Of a stretch of DNA of 64,000 nucleotides, positions 19,124 through 29,384 are shown one piece after another. The stretch is taken from the NCBI RefSeq assembly GCF_000720925.1, contig NZ_JOEE01000008.1, positions 186,001 through 250,000 of the forward strand, given 5' to 3'. The position numbers were made by a program, and so were the translations under genes. Below the pieces are notes generated by a model that ran no database searches, was not told the origin of the DNA, and was given only the letters and a program-made list of their open reading frames with translations. Origin of the DNA: Phycicoccus jejuensis. GTDB taxonomy: Bacteria > Actinomycetota > Actinomycetes > Actinomycetales > Dermatophilaceae. How positions within the stretch are numbered: the first letter of the stretch is position 1; each line of letters begins with the position of its first letter.

Positions 19124-20283
19124 GCACCTCCTTCGCCGACTTCGGCAACGACCTCTACACCGGCAAGCGCTCGATCCCGGTCGTCGCCAAGCGCCGGTCG
19201 TTCTACCTCGGCTCGCTCGTCCTCATCGTCGTCGCCGTCCTCGGCCTGACGCTCCAGGGCCTCAACCTCGGCCTCGAGTTCCGGGGTGGCTCCGAGTTCC
19301 GCATCGCGACGAGCTCGGCGCCGAGCGGCTACGAGCAGACCGCCCGCGACGCCGTCGGCGCCGCCGAGGACGCCAGCGGCGTCAACGTCACCCTCGTCGG
19401 CAACAACACCGTGCGCGTCCAGACCGAGAAGCTGTCCGACACCGACAGCCAGCAGGTCCGCGGCGAGCTCGCGCAGGCCTTCGACGTCCCCGAGGAGAAC
19501 GTCAGCGCGACCTTCATCGGCCCGTCGTGGGGCGCGTCGGTCAGCGGCCAGGCGCTGCGCGCGCTCGTCATCTTCCTCGTCGCCGTCGTCATCATGCTGA
19601 GCATCTACTTCCGCAACTGGAAGATGGCGGCCGCCTCGCTCGTCGCGCTCGTGCACGACCTCATCATCACCGTCGGCATCTACAGCCTCAGCGGCTTCGA
19701 GATCTCGCCGGCGACGATGATCGGCTTCCTCACCGTCCTCGGCTACAGCCTCTACGACACCGTCGTCGTCTTCGACAAGGTGCGCGAGAACACGAACGAG
19801 GCGTTCGCCAACGGCCGGATGACCTTCGCGCAGGCCGCGAACCTCGCCGTCAACCAGACGATGGTCCGCTCGATCAACACGACGGTCATCGGCCTCCTGC
19901 CGATCGCCGCGGTGCTCGCCGTCGGCACGGTCTTCCTCGGCCCCGGTGTGCTCGTCGACCTCTCGCTCGTGCTGTTCGTCGGCATCCTCGTCGGCGCGTA
20001 CTCGTCGATCTTCATCGCCACGCCCGTGCTCGTCACGCTGCGCCGCCGCGAGGAGAAGGTCGTCGACCTCGAGAAGCGCGCGCGCCGCCACCAGGCGAAG
20101 AAGGCCAAGGAGGCCGGCGAGCCGGTGCCCGCGGCCGACGACGACTCCGTGCCCGCCGCCTCGGTCGCGGCCGGCCAGGTCGACCGCGAGGAGGGCGCGA
20201 CCCTCACCGGTCGGGCCGTCCACGAGTACGCCCGTTCCGGCCCGCGCAACCAGCCGCGCCGGACGCCGAAGTCCAAGCGGTGA
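19120..20283 (+). CDS. secF: Protein translocase subunit SecF
   Basis: SecD partner of 387 residues. The first helix at about 30-48 (SLVLIVVAVLGLTLQG) leads into LNLGLEFRGGSEF. Helices 2-6 contain the hallmark GYSLYDTVVVFDKVREN. The last 70 or so residues are charged and predicted cytoplasmic (KRARRHQAKKAKEAG). The GTG start overlaps the secD stop (GTGA); a much longer open frame upstream within secD is a shadow. The apt gene follows with another GTGA overlap. Confidence 0.95.
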   Translation: MSTSFADFGNDLYTGKRSIPVVAKRRSFYLGSLVLIVVAVLGLTLQGLNLGLEFRGGSEFRIATSSAPSGYEQTARDAVGAAEDASGVNVTLVGNNTVRVQTEKLSDTDSQQVRGELAQAFDVPEENVSATFIGPSWGASVSGQALRALVIFLVAVVIMLSIYFRNWKMAAASLVALVHDLIITVGIYSLSGFEISPATMIGFLTVLGYSLYDTVVVFDKVRENTNEAFANGRMTFAQAANLAVNQTMVRSINTTVIGLLPIAAVLAVGTVFLGPGVLVDLSLVLFVGILVGAYSSIFIATPVLVTLRRREEKVVDLEKRARRHQAKKAKEAGEPVPAADDDSVPAASVAAGQVDREEGATLTGRAVHEYARSGPRNQPRRTPKSKR

Positions 20284-20822
20284 CCGCGCTGCCCCACGAC
20301 GGCGTCGACGAGGTCGTCGCCCGCTCGCTGCGCGACGTCGCGGACTTCCCGAGCCCCGGGGTGGTCTTCAAGGACATCACCCCGCTGCTCGTGGACCCCG
20401 TGGCCTTCGGCGAGGTCATCGGCGCGCTGGCCGACGGCCGCCGCGGCGAGGTCGACCTCGTGGCCGGCGTCGAGGCCCGCGGCTTCGTCGTGGGCGCCGC
20501 GCTGGCGCACGCGATGGGCGTCGGGTTCGTGCCGGTCCGCAAGGCCGGCAAGCTCCCCGGCGACACGGTGGCCGCGTCCTACGACCTCGAGTACGGCTCG
20601 GCGACCATCGAGGTGCACGCCGACGCCGTCCCGGCCGGCGCCCGCGTCGTCCTCGTCGACGACGTGCTCGCCACCGGCGGCACCGCCCTCGCCGCCTGGG
20701 AGCTGCTCGAGCGCGTGGGCGGGCACGTCGTCGGCTTCGACTGCGTCGTCGAGCTCGCCTTTCTCGGTGGGCGCGACCGGCTCGGCGACCGCGAGGTGCG
20801 GGCGCTGCACGTCGTCGCCTGA
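20280..20822 (+). CDS. apt: Adenine phosphoribosyltransferase
   Basis: Purine salvage enzyme of 180 residues that makes AMP from adenine and PRPP. It shows DFPSPGVVFKDITPLL at the N-terminus, VEARGFVVG, and the PRPP-binding motif VVLVDDVLATGGTA. The GTG start overlaps the secF stop. The next gene is relA, an order (secDF-apt-relA) conserved across Actinobacteria; adenine nucleotide salvage and (p)ppGpp both bear on purine pools, but the functional link is inference. Confidence 0.95.
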   Translation: MTALPHDGVDEVVARSLRDVADFPSPGVVFKDITPLLVDPVAFGEVIGALADGRRGEVDLVAGVEARGFVVGAALAHAMGVGFVPVRKAGKLPGDTVAASYDLEYGSATIEVHADAVPAGARVVLVDDVLATGGTALAAWELLERVGGHVVGFDCVVELAFLGGRDRLGDREVRALHVVA

Positions 20823-20830
20823 CCCGCGAC

Positions 20831-20836
20831 TAGACT
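20831..20836 (+). promoter_or_regulatory. -10 hexamer TAGACT, leaderless promoter of relA
   Basis: TAGACT lies 6 nt before the relA ATG at 20843, directly after the apt stop. It predicts a leaderless relA transcript in addition to read-through from apt. Confidence 0.6.
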
Positions 20837-20842
20837 CCCGGC

Positions 20843-23164
20843 ATGGCGGAGCAGACGACAGCCGCCACCCCGGGGAACGGCGCGGCCGGGGTGGGGTCCC
20901 GAGCCAGGGCGCGGGCTGCCCTCGCGCGCGTCGGGCGCAACCGCCCGCCGAGCAACCCGGTGCTCGAGCCGCTCCTCCAGACCGTCCGCAGCACGCACCC
21001 CAAGGCCGACATCGCCCTCGTCGAGCGCGCGTACGCCGTCGCCGAGCGCGCCCACCAGGGGCAGAAGCGCCGCAGCGGCGACGACTACATCACCCACCCG
21101 CTCGCGGTGACGACGATCCTCGCCGAGCTCGGCATGACCCCGACGACCCTCGCGGCCGCGCTCCTGCACGACACCGTCGAGGACACCGCGTACAGCCTCG
21201 AGGCGCTGCGCCGCGACTTCGGCGACGAGATCGCGATGCTCGTCGACGGCGTGACCAAGCTCGACAAGGTCACCTACGGCCAGGCCGCGCAGGCCGAGAC
21301 CGTCCGCAAGATGGTCGTCGCGATGGCCCGCGACATCCGGGTCCTCGTCATCAAGCTCGCCGACCGCCTGCACAACGCCCGGACGTGGCGCTACGTCTCG
21401 CAGGAGAGCGCCCAGCGCAAGGCCAAGGAGACCCTCGAGATCTACGCGCCGCTCGCGCACCGGCTCGGGATGAACACGATCAAGTGGGAGCTGGAGGACC
21501 TCTCGTTCCAGACCCTCTACCCGAAGGTCTACGACGAGATCGTGCGGCTCGTCGCCGAGCGCGCCCCGGCCCGCGAGGAGTACCTGGCGCAGGTGCGCGA
21601 CGAGGTCGGGTCCGACCTGCGCTCGGCGAAGCTCAAGGCGACGGTCACCGGGCGCCCGAAGCACTACTACTCCGTCTACCAGAAGATGATCGTCGGCGGC
21701 CGCGACTTCGACCAGATCTACGACCTGGTGGCCGTCCGCGTCCTCGTCGACACGGTGCGCGACTGCTACGCGGCGCTCGGCGCCCTCCACGCGCGGTGGA
21801 ACCCGGTCCCCGGCCGGTTCAAGGACTACATCGCGATGCCCAAGTTCAACATGTACCAGTCGCTGCACACGACGGTCATCGGCCCGGGCGGCAAGGCCGT
21901 CGAGATCCAGATCCGCACCCACGACATGCACCGCCGGGCGGAGTACGGCGTGGCCGCGCACTGGAAGTACAAGGAGGACCCCAACGGTCCGGCCCCCGGT
22001 GCCCACGCCCGCGACGGGCAGACCGGCCCGGTCAACGACATGGCCTGGCTGCGCCAGCTCCTCGACTGGCAGAAGGAGACCGCCGACCCGGGCGAGTTCC
22101 TCGAGTCGCTGCGCTTCGAGATCACCGCGAGCGAGGTCTACGTCTTCACCCCGAAGGGCCAGCTCGTCGGGCTGCCCGCCGGCGCGACGCCCGTCGACTT
22201 CGCCTACGCGGTGCACACCGAGGTCGGCCACCACTGCATCGGTGCCCGGGTCAACGGGCGCCTCGTGCCGCTCGAGAGCCGGCTCGACAACGGCGACGTC
22301 GTCGAGGTGCTCACGTCCAAGGCCGACTCGGCCGGCCCCTCGCGCGACTGGCTCTCGTTCGTGCGCTCCGCCCGGGCGCGCAACAAGATCAAGCACTGGT
22401 TCACCAAGGAACGCCGCGAGGAGATGATCGAGGAGGGCAAGGAGGCCCTCGCGAAGGCGATGCGCAAGCAGGGCCTGCCGCTGCAGCGGCTCACCTCCGT
22501 CGAGTCCCTCACCGGTGTCGCCGAGGAGCTGCGCCACCCCGGCATCGAGGCGCTCTACGCCGCGGTCGGGGAGGGGCACGTCAGCGCGCAGCACGTCGTC
22601 TCGCGGCTCGTCGCCTCCGTCGGCGGCGAGGAGGGGGCCAGCGAGGACATCGCCGAGGTCGCCTCACCCGTGCTCAGCCGCCCACGGGCGCGCCGCTCGG
22701 GCGACCCGGGCGTCGTCGTCAAGGGGATGTCGGACGTCTGGGTCAAGCTCGCGCGCTGCTGCACGCCGGTGCCCGGCGACGAGATCCTCGGCTTCGTCAC
22801 GCGCGGCAACGGCGTCTCGGTCCACCGGCGCGACTGCACCAACGCCGACTCGCTGCTCGCGCAGTCGGACAAGATCATCGAGGTCGAGTGGGCGCCGACG
22901 TCGGCGAGCCTGTTCCTCGTCCAGCTCCAGGTCGAGGCGCTCGACCGCTCACGGCTGCTGTCGGACGTCACCCGAGTCATCTCCGACCACGGGGTCAACA
23001 TCCTCTCGGCGTCGGTCCAGACCTCGCGCGACCGCGTCGCGATCCTGCGCTTCACCTTCGAGATGGGCGACCCGGGGCACCTCGGTCACGTCATCCGGGC
23101 CGTGCAGAACGTCGACGGCGTCCTCGACGCCGCGCGCGTCACCGGCGGGCGCCGGGACCACTGA
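20843..23164 (+). CDS. relA: Bifunctional (p)ppGpp synthetase/hydrolase Rel
   Basis: Long RSH protein of 773 residues. The order is an HD hydrolase domain with HDTVED (about 109-114), the synthetase domain containing [20 protein letters not shown], a TGS domain ([24 protein letters not shown]), a zinc-finger/CC region ([20 protein letters not shown]) and a C-terminal ACT domain. The RFKD form of the synthetase motif, together with an intact HD site, marks a bifunctional Rel rather than a synthetase-only RelA. It governs the stringent response on the ribosome. Confidence 0.96.
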   Translation: MAEQTTAATPGNGAAGVGSRARARAALARVGRNRPPSNPVLEPLLQTVRSTHPKADIALVERAYAVAERAHQGQKRRSGDDYITHPLAVTTILAELGMTPTTLAAALLHDTVEDTAYSLEALRRDFGDEIAMLVDGVTKLDKVTYGQAAQAETVRKMVVAMARDIRVLVIKLADRLHNARTWRYVSQESAQRKAKETLEIYAPLAHRLGMNTIKWELEDLSFQTLYPKVYDEIVRLVAERAPAREEYLAQVRDEVGSDLRSAKLKATVTGRPKHYYSVYQKMIVGGRDFDQIYDLVAVRVLVDTVRDCYAALGALHARWNPVPGRFKDYIAMPKFNMYQSLHTTVIGPGGKAVEIQIRTHDMHRRAEYGVAAHWKYKEDPNGPAPGAHARDGQTGPVNDMAWLRQLLDWQKETADPGEFLESLRFEITASEVYVFTPKGQLVGLPAGATPVDFAYAVHTEVGHHCIGARVNGRLVPLESRLDNGDVVEVLTSKADSAGPSRDWLSFVRSARARNKIKHWFTKERREEMIEEGKEALAKAMRKQGLPLQRLTSVESLTGVAEELRHPGIEALYAAVGEGHVSAQHVVSRLVASVGGEEGASEDIAEVASPVLSRPRARRSGDPGVVVKGMSDVWVKLARCCTPVPGDEILGFVTRGNGVSVHRRDCTNADSLLAQSDKIIEVEWAPTSASLFLVQLQVEALDRSRLLSDVTRVISDHGVNILSASVQTSRDRVAILRFTFEMGDPGHLGHVIRAVQNVDGVLDAARVTGGRRDH

Positions 23165-23204
23165 GGTCCGCGGCGCCCCGCCGGGTGGGCGTCGGTGCGG
23201 GGCG

Positions 23205-24566
23205 TCAGCCGCCGAACTCGTCCAGGCCGGCGCGGGCCTGGTCGAGCCACTGCTGCTGCGACGCGAGCCGCTCGCGCGCGGCCGCGGCCTTGCGCTCGTC
23301 GCCGGAGGCCTCGGCCTTCGCGACGTCGGCCTCCGCCTTCGCGACGGCCGCCTCGAGCTGCTCGGCCATGCTCCGGGCCCGGGCGGACAGCTCGGGGTTG
23401 GTGGCCTTCCAGCGCTGGTCGTCGGCCTCCCGCACGGCGGTCTCGACGCGGCGCATCCGCTTCTCGACGCGCTCGATGTCGGCGCGCGGGACCTTGCCCG
23501 CGGCCTCCCACCGGTCCTGGATGCCCCGCAGGGACGCCTTGGCGGCCTCGAGGTCGGTGACCGGCAACAGCGCCTCCGCCTCGACGAGGAGCTCCTCCTT
23601 GACGGCGAGGTTGCCGCGGAACTCCTCGTCCTCGGCGGCCGAGGCGGCGTCCTTCGCGGTGAAGAACGCGTCCTGGGCGGCCCGGAAGCGCTCCCACAGG
23701 GCGTCGTCGTCGCTGCGGCTGGCCCGGCCGGCCTGGCGCCAGCGGTCCATCAGCTGCTTGTAGGCGCGGGCGGTGGGGCCCCAGTCGGTGCTCGTCGACA
23801 TCGACTCGGCCTCGGCGACGAGCGACTCCTTGGTCGACTTCGCGTCGGCGCGGGTCGTCTCGAGCTCGGCGAACCACGCACGGCGCGCCTTGTCGAAGGC
23901 GTTGCGGGCGTGGCTGAAGCGCTGCCACAGCGCGGTCTCGGTGGGCTTGTCGAGCTTGACGTCGCTGCGCTGGTGGCCCTTCCACTCCTCGAGGAGGGCC
24001 CGCATCCGCTCGCCGCTCTGCTTCCACTGCGTGCTGCCCGGGGGCTGCGCCGCGATGGTCTCGGCCTCGGCGACGATCGCCTCGCGGCGGGTCGCGGCCT
24101 CCGCGCGGGCGGCGCGGCGCTGCTCGGACTCGGCCGAGCGCTTGGCCTCGAGGCCGGCCTCGACCCGCTCGACGGTGGCGTGCAGGGCCGGCAGGTCGCC
24201 GACGACGTTGGCCTGCTCGACGTGCTCCTTGAGCGTGCCCAGCCCGTCGGCGACCTCCTTCGCGGAGACGTCGGGGTTGGCCAGGCGGGCCTCGAGCAGG
24301 GCGGCGGACGCCGCGAGCTCGTCGTACTTGCGGGCGAAGTACTGCAGGGCCTCGTCCGGGGTCGCGCCGGGGTAGGAGCCGACCTCGCGCTCCTCGTCAC
24401 CGACGGTGACGAAGACGTGGCCCTCGTCGTCGGCGCGCCCGAAGCGCGCGGACTCGGAGTGCTCGGGCACCGCGGCAGGCGGCGCCGCGGGGCGCGGGGC
24501 GACCCGCTTGGCGAGCGCGGCCGGCGAGGGCACGGGGGGACGGGGTGTGGGCTGGTCCTCGGACAC
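23205..24566 (-). CDS. DUF349-domain protein
   Basis: A 453-residue, highly charged, helical protein with several DUF349-type repeats, recognisable by W-K-x-x-G-x-x-x-R/W patterns such as TQWKQSGERMRALLEEWKG, DWGPTARAYKQLMDRWRQ and LRGIQDRWEAAGKV. A Pro/Ala-rich N-terminus (about 1-45) precedes it. The coiled segment near residues 390-440 is Ala/Glu/Lys-rich. Biochemical function is unknown. It is placed between relA and a peptidyl-prolyl isomerase gene, as in Streptomyces. The GTG start is 2 nt after the isomerase stop, so the two are co-transcribed. It is convergent with relA. Confidence 0.88.
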   Translation of the reverse strand: MSEDQPTPRPPVPSPAALAKRVAPRPAAPPAAVPEHSESARFGRADDEGHVFVTVGDEEREVGSYPGATPDEALQYFARKYDELAASAALLEARLANPDVSAKEVADGLGTLKEHVEQANVVGDLPALHATVERVEAGLEAKRSAESEQRRAARAEAATRREAIVAEAETIAAQPPGSTQWKQSGERMRALLEEWKGHQRSDVKLDKPTETALWQRFSHARNAFDKARRAWFAELETTRADAKSTKESLVAEAESMSTSTDWGPTARAYKQLMDRWRQAGRASRSDDDALWERFRAAQDAFFTAKDAASAAEDEEFRGNLAVKEELLVEAEALLPVTDLEAAKASLRGIQDRWEAAGKVPRADIERVEKRMRRVETAVREADDQRWKATNPELSARARSMAEQLEAAVAKAEADVAKAEASGDERKAAAARERLASQQQWLDQARAGLDEFGG

Positions 24567-24568
24567 GG

Positions 24569-25381
24569 TCAGGACTTCTCCTCGGTGACAGCAACGCTGA
24601 GGATGCTGATCGGTGCGGCAGGCGATCCGTCGTCCGGTGAGCTCGCGTTCGGAGCGACCCCTTCGGCGGCGACGCGGTCGACGATATCCAACCCGGAGGT
24701 GACCGTGCCGAACACGGTGTACCCGTCGGGGTCGGGGAGGCTCGAGTCGCCGTAGACGATGAAGAACTGGCCGCCGTTGCCCTTCTTCGGGTCCTGGGTG
24801 CGCGCCATCGCGAGCGTGCCCCGCGGGTAGCTGCCGTCCTTCGGCGCGTTCTCGACGCCGAACCCGTACCCCGGGCCGCCCTGGCCGGTGCCGGTCGGGT
24901 CACCGCACTGGAGCACCTTGAGGGTCTCGGCGGTCGTCAGCCGGTGGCAGGGGGAGTCCTTCCAGTAGCTCTCGCGGGCCAGCTGGAGGAAGGAGGCGAC
25001 GGCCTGCGGGGCCTTGGCGCCGTCGAGGCGCACGACGATGTCGCCGCAGTTGGTCGCGATCGTGGCGTCGAAGACCTTGCCCTGGGCGGTCGCCTTGTCC
25101 GGCAGGGTCAGCTCGGACGCGGTCCCGAGGGGGCTGGGCGGCGGCTGGCAGCCGGCGACCACGGTCGCGGGCGTGTTGTCCGCCCCGGGCGCGGCCTCGT
25201 CGCCACCTCCGCGGCCGACCGTCACGGCGAGGACCCCGACGACGCCGAGCACGACGACGACCACGGCCACGACGGCCGAGAGCCGCTGGAGCCGCGCTCG
25301 GTCCTGCTGCCGCTGCGACTGCTTCGCCTGCTGCTTCTCCCAGCGGCGGCGGGCGCGGGCCCGCTCCTGCTTCCTGGTCAC
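24569..25381 (-). CDS. Membrane-anchored cyclophilin-type peptidyl-prolyl isomerase
   Basis: A 270-residue protein. A basic N-terminus (RKQERARARRRWEKQQ) and one hydrophobic helix at about 36-56 place the C-terminal cyclophilin domain outside the membrane. That domain includes FDATIATNCGDIVVRLD, HRLTT, and GTLAMARTQDPKKGNGGQFFI. Such proteins fold exported proteins by proline isomerisation. I chose the GTG at 25381, since AAGGA is 8 nt upstream; the 18 codons before it would lie in the leader. It corresponds to Rv2582-type genes and leads an operon with DUF349. A TAGACT -10 box is seen upstream on the minus strand near 25427. Confidence 0.9.
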   Translation of the reverse strand: MTRKQERARARRRWEKQQAKQSQRQQDRARLQRLSAVVAVVVVVLGVVGVLAVTVGRGGGDEAAPGADNTPATVVAGCQPPPSPLGTASELTLPDKATAQGKVFDATIATNCGDIVVRLDGAKAPQAVASFLQLARESYWKDSPCHRLTTAETLKVLQCGDPTGTGQGGPGYGFGVENAPKDGSYPRGTLAMARTQDPKKGNGGQFFIVYGDSSLPDPDGYTVFGTVTSGLDIVDRVAAEGVAPNASSPDDGSPAAPISILSVAVTEEKS

Positions 25382-25443
25382 CCCGTGGTCCTTCGTCGTC
25401 GTCGTCGATCGAACAGCGGCGCCCAGTCTAGGCACGGCGCCGT

Positions 25444-25449
25444 TAGGCT
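25444..25449 (+). promoter_or_regulatory. -10 hexamer TAGGCT, leaderless promoter of MBL-hisS
   Basis: TAGGCT lies 6 nt before the GTG at 25456. Its partner TAGACT for the divergent isomerase gene is about 15 bp away on the other strand. Confidence 0.55.
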
Positions 25450-25455
25450 CGCCGC

Positions 25456-26157
25456 GTGCTCGCCGTCGCGTTCCCCGCCGCCGCCTTCGCCACCAACTGC
25501 TACGTCCTCGCGACCGGCCCGGGGGAGGAGTGCCTCGTCGTCGACCCGGGCATCGGTGTCGAGGACACGCTGCGCGAGGTGCTCGCCGAGCACCGCCTGC
25601 GCCCGGCCGCCGTCCTGCTCACGCACGGCCACCTCGACCACGTCTACTCGGTGACCCCGGTGTGCGGCGGCGACACCGCCGCCTACGTCCACGCCGACGA
25701 CCGCTACCGCCTCGCCGACCCGCTCTCGACCATCGACCCCGGCACGCTCGCGATGATGGAGTCGCAGTTCGGGCAGCGGGCGACCTGGCGCGAGCCCGAG
25801 CGCGTCGTCGAGGTCACCGACCGGCAGCGGCTCGAGGTCGCCGGGCTGCCGCTGGAGGTCCTCCACGCGCCGGGCCACACCGAGGGCTCGGTGATGTTCG
25901 CCCTCGACACCGTCCCCGACGGCCTGCCCGCCGACGAGGGGCTGGACCGCACCGTCGTCTCCGGCGACGTCCTCTTCGCCGGCTCGATCGGCCGCACCGA
26001 CCTGCCCGGCGGCGACGGCGCGGCGATGCAGCGCTCGCTGCGCGACGTCGTCCTGCCGCTGCCCGACTCCACGCTCGTCCTCACCGGCCACGGCCCGGCC
26101 ACGACGATGCGCCGGGAGCGGGGCACCAACCCGTACCTGCGAGGATTGGACGCGTGA
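25456..26157 (+). CDS. Metallo-beta-lactamase-fold hydrolase (glyoxalase II-like)
   Basis: A 233-residue MBL-fold enzyme. The metal site is intact: THGHLDHV (HxHxDH), then HAPGHTEGSV, SGDVLFAGSIGRTD and a final TGHGPATTM His. This matches the YcbL/glyoxalase II-like group, which hydrolyses thioesters such as lactoyl conjugates; the actual substrate is unknown and in Actinobacteria would more likely carry mycothiol than glutathione. It precedes hisS with a GTGA overlap, as Rv2581c precedes Rv2580c. Confidence 0.9.
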   Translation: MLAVAFPAAAFATNCYVLATGPGEECLVVDPGIGVEDTLREVLAEHRLRPAAVLLTHGHLDHVYSVTPVCGGDTAAYVHADDRYRLADPLSTIDPGTLAMMESQFGQRATWREPERVVEVTDRQRLEVAGLPLEVLHAPGHTEGSVMFALDTVPDGLPADEGLDRTVVSGDVLFAGSIGRTDLPGGDGAAMQRSLRDVVLPLPDSTLVLTGHGPATTMRRERGTNPYLRGLDA

Positions 26158-27503
26158 CTCCTCCCGCCCAGAAGGTGACGCCCATCTCGGGCTTCCCCGA
26201 GCTCCTGCCCGCCGAGCGGCTCCTCGAGCTGCACTTCCTCGACACCGTCCGCGAGGTCTTCGAGCTCCACGGCTTCGCGCCGCTCGAGACCCGGGCCGTC
26301 GAGCCGGTCGAGCGCCTGCTCGGCAAGGGCGGCGACGCCGACAAGGAGATCTACGGCATCCGCCGCCTCGCCGGCGAGGACACCGGGCGCGAGTCCGAGC
26401 TCGGGCTGCACTTCGACCTCACCGTGCCCTTCGCGCGCTACGTCCTCGAGAACGCCGGGAAGCTCTCCTTCCCGTTCCGTCGCTACCAGGTGCAGAAGGT
26501 CTGGCGCGGCGAGCGCCCGCAGGAGGGCCGCTTCCGCGAGTTCACGCAGGCCGACATCGACGTCGTCGACGTCGGCACCCTCGCGCCGCACTTCGAGGCC
26601 GAGATGCCGCTCGTCATCGCGGAGGCCTTCCGGCGTCTCCCGGTGGGGGAGTTCCGCATCCAGGTCAACAACCGCAAGGTCCCCGAGGGCTTCTACCTCG
26701 GGATCGGGCTGACCGACGTCGCCGGCACGCTCCGCGTCGTCGACAAGCTCGCGAAGATCGGCCCCGAGAAGGTCGCGGCCCAGCTCGTCGAGGCCGGTGC
26801 CACCGACGAGCAGGCGCGGCAGTGCCTCGCGCTGGCCGGCATCCGCAGCGAGGACCTGTCGTTCGTCGACGAGGTGCGCGCCCTCGGGGTCGAGCACCCC
26901 GTCCTCGACGAGGGCCTCGACGCCCTGGCCGCGGTCATCCGCGCCGGGACGGAGCAGGCCCCCGGCACGCTCGTCGCCGACCTGTCGATCGCCCGCGGTC
27001 TCGACTACTACACCGGCACGGTCTACGAGACCCAGGTCGTCGGCAACGAGGAGTGGGGCTCGGTCTGCTCCGGCGGCCGCTACGACTCGCTCGCCTCCGA
27101 CGGCCGGACGACCTACCCCGGCGTCGGCATCTCCATCGGCCTCTCACGGCTCGTCCACCTCCTCGTGACCAAGCGCGGGCTGACGGCGAGCCGCTCGACC
27201 CCGGCCGCGGTGCTCGTCGCGGTCGTCGACGAGGACACGCGGGCCCGCTCGGTCGCGGTCGCGGCGGCCCTCCGGGCGCGTGGCGTGCCCTGCGAGGTCG
27301 CGCCCAGCGCCGCGAAGTTCGGCAAGCAGATCCGCTACGCCGACCGTCGCGGCATCCCGTTCGTCTGGTTCCCCGGGGCCGGTGACGACGGCGGCGACCA
27401 GGTCAAGGACATCCGCTCCGGCGACCAGGTCGACGCCGACGCCGCCAGCTGGGAGTGCCCCGCGGCCGACCTGCGCCCGGGCGTCGTCATCCCGCAGCAC
27501 TGA
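26154..27503 (+). CDS. hisS: Histidyl-tRNA synthetase
   Basis: Class II aminoacyl-tRNA synthetase of 449 residues that charges tRNA-His. Visible motifs are GFPELLP at the N-terminus, motif 2 in FRRYQVQKVWRGERPQEGR, the histidine-A motif RGLDYYTGTVYE, SGGRYD and motif 3 GISIGLSRL. The C-terminal anticodon-binding domain follows (AAVLVAVVDEDTRARSV). The GTG start overlaps the MBL stop. The 3' end overlaps the end of the convergent gene by 17 nt. Confidence 0.96.
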   Translation: MTPPAQKVTPISGFPELLPAERLLELHFLDTVREVFELHGFAPLETRAVEPVERLLGKGGDADKEIYGIRRLAGEDTGRESELGLHFDLTVPFARYVLENAGKLSFPFRRYQVQKVWRGERPQEGRFREFTQADIDVVDVGTLAPHFEAEMPLVIAEAFRRLPVGEFRIQVNNRKVPEGFYLGIGLTDVAGTLRVVDKLAKIGPEKVAAQLVEAGATDEQARQCLALAGIRSEDLSFVDEVRALGVEHPVLDEGLDALAAVIRAGTEQAPGTLVADLSIARGLDYYTGTVYETQVVGNEEWGSVCSGGRYDSLASDGRTTYPGVGISIGLSRLVHLLVTKRGLTASRSTPAAVLVAVVDEDTRARSVAVAAALRARGVPCEVAPSAAKFGKQIRYADRRGIPFVWFPGAGDDGGDQVKDIRSGDQVDADAASWECPAADLRPGVVIPQH

Positions 27504-28107
27504 CCGGCGGCGGGCGCAGGCCGACCTCCTTGAGCTCGAGGACGGCCAGCGCCCGCACGACCTCCGGGTCGCCGCGCCGCCACGCGCCGGCGGGGTCGGG
27601 GGAGATGCGCGCGAGCCGGGTCATCGGCTGGTTCGCCATCGCCCGCAGCGCGAAGAGGTCGAGGTCCGGTGCGCCGTCGACGAACCGCTGCGCCGCCGTG
27701 GCCCGCCGGACGAAGCGCCAGCGCAGCACGAGCCACAGGCCGACGACGAGGACGATCGGGGTCAGCGCCGTGACGAGCCCGAGCACCGTCGCGAAGCGCT
27801 CGACCGCCCCGACGAGGTCGCGCCCGGCGGAGGCGAAGTCGTCGCCGACCCCGGCCGCCGACCGGAAGGGGGTGGCGATCCGGTCGTCGAGCAGCGGCAG
27901 GTCGTCGACGGAGTCGCCCGCCTGGTTCATCCGGCCGGTGAACCCGGTGCCCGCGGCCTCCAGCCGGCGTCCCGGCTCGGCGAGCCCGAGCGTCGCGTCG
28001 TGCACCCGCTGGGCGACCCGCACGCAGAGGTACACCCACGCGACCACCCCGAGGTCGGCGAGCACCTGGACGGTGCGGCGGGCGGGGAGGTCGCTGTAGA
28101 GCTTCAC
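27487..28107 (-). CDS. Two-helix membrane protein of unknown function
   Basis: A 206-residue protein I do not recognise. Helix 1 lies at about 15-33 ([19 protein letters not shown]), with an external stretch of about 75 residues. Helix 2 lies at about 107-127 ([21 protein letters not shown]). A basic cytoplasmic tail follows, with [25 protein letters not shown], which looks conserved. The topology resembles small actinobacterial membrane proteins found beside hisS. The GTG start has GGAG about 8 nt upstream. Its end overlaps hisS tail-to-tail. No role can be given. Confidence 0.8.
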   Translation of the reverse strand: MKLYSDLPARRTVQVLADLGVVAWVYLCVRVAQRVHDATLGLAEPGRRLEAAGTGFTGRMNQAGDSVDDLPLLDDRIATPFRSAAGVGDDFASAGRDLVGAVERFATVLGLVTALTPIVLVVGLWLVLRWRFVRRATAAQRFVDGAPDLDLFALRAMANQPMTRLARISPDPAGAWRRGDPEVVRALAVLELKEVGLRPPPVSAAG

Positions 28108-28147
28108 GGTGGTCTCCTGCGGTGTCGGGGCCGGTCCGGCTCGGCAC

Positions 28148-28153
28148 TAGACT
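28148..28153 (+). promoter_or_regulatory. -10 hexamer TAGACT upstream of ald
   Basis: TAGACT at 28148-28153 gives a leader of about 70 nt before the ald GTG, so this gene is not leaderless. The leader has no obvious riboswitch. Confidence 0.4.
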
Positions 28154-28230
28154 TCCACCGCACTCCAGCAGGAGGCACCACCACGGGCAGCGTCGCCCGC
28201 GGTCATCGACACGAGACAGGGCTGGTATCC

Positions 28231-29346
28231 GTGAAGGTCGGCATCCCCACCGAGGTCAAGAACAACGAGTTCCGCGTCGGGATCACCCCCGTCGGCGTCC
28301 ACGAGCTCGTCCGCCGCGGGCACGAGGTCCTCGTCCAGAAGGGCGCGGGGCTCGGCTCCTCGATCACCGACGACGAGTACGTCTCGCAGGGCGCGACGAT
28401 CATCGACTCCGCCGACGACCTCTGGGGCGCGTCGGAGATGGTCATGAAGGTCAAGGAGCCCGTCGCCGAGGAGTACCACCGCCTGCGCGAGGGCCTCACG
28501 CTCTTCACCTACCTCCACCTCGCCGCCGACGAGCCGCTCACGAAGGAGCTCGTCGACAAGAAGGTCACCTCCATCGCCTACGAGACGGTCCAGCTGCCCT
28601 CGGGCCTGCTGCCGCTGCTCTACCCGATGTCCGAGGTCGCCGGCTGCCTCGCGCCGCAGGTCGGCGCGCACTCGATGATGAAGGCGCAGGGCGGCCGCGG
28701 CGTCCTCATGGGCGGCATCGGCGGTGTCGCGAACGCCAAGGTCGTCGTCCTCGGCGCGGGCGTCGCCGGCCAGAACGCGGCGAACATCGCGCTCGGCATG
28801 GGCGCCGACGTCACGCTCCTCGACACCGACCTCGACAAGCTGCGGATGAGCTTCTGGCGCTACGACAACCGCGTCGCGCAGATCGCGTCCTCGGCGATGT
28901 CGGTCCGCGAGCAGGTGCTCCAGGCCGACCTGGTCATCGGCACCGTCCTCATCCCCGGTGCCAAGGCCCCCAAGCTCGTCACCGACGAGATGGTCGCGCA
29001 GATGAAGCCGGGCTCCGTGCTCGTCGACGTCGCCATCGACCAGGGCGGCTGCTTCGAGAACTCGCGCCCGACGACCCACGCCGAGCCGACCTTCGAGGTC
29101 CACGACTCGATCTACTACTGCGTCGCGAACATGCCCGGCGCGGTGCCCCACACCTCGACGTGGGCGCTGACCAACGCGACGCTGTCGTACGCCACGAAGC
29201 TCGCCGACCACGGCTGGCTCGAGGCCTCGCGCGCGGACCGCTCGCTGGCCCTCGGCCTCAACACGCACGCCGGCCACATCACCTACGGCGCGGTCGCCGA
29301 GGCCTTCGGGATGGACAGCATCTCGCTCGACGAGGCGCTCTCCTGA
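28231..29346 (+). CDS. ald: Alanine dehydrogenase
   Basis: NAD-dependent enzyme of 371 residues, exactly the usual length, which interconverts alanine and pyruvate plus ammonia. It has [19 protein letters not shown] at the N-terminus, the substrate-site Lys and His in VMKVKEP and TYLHLAAD, the Rossmann motif [17 protein letters not shown], and [13 protein letters not shown]. The GTG start at 28231 is set by homology. A TAGACT box 78 nt upstream gives a leader. In Mycobacterium its homologue is Rv2780, in a different locus; here it precedes xerD. Confidence 0.95.
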   Translation: MKVGIPTEVKNNEFRVGITPVGVHELVRRGHEVLVQKGAGLGSSITDDEYVSQGATIIDSADDLWGASEMVMKVKEPVAEEYHRLREGLTLFTYLHLAADEPLTKELVDKKVTSIAYETVQLPSGLLPLLYPMSEVAGCLAPQVGAHSMMKAQGGRGVLMGGIGGVANAKVVVLGAGVAGQNAANIALGMGADVTLLDTDLDKLRMSFWRYDNRVAQIASSAMSVREQVLQADLVIGTVLIPGAKAPKLVTDEMVAQMKPGSVLVDVAIDQGGCFENSRPTTHAEPTFEVHDSIYYCVANMPGAVPHTSTWALTNATLSYATKLADHGWLEASRADRSLALGLNTHAGHITYGAVAEAFGMDSISLDEALS

Positions 29347-29384
29347 CCCATCACACCCCGCCGCCGACGGCCCGCCCCACCCCC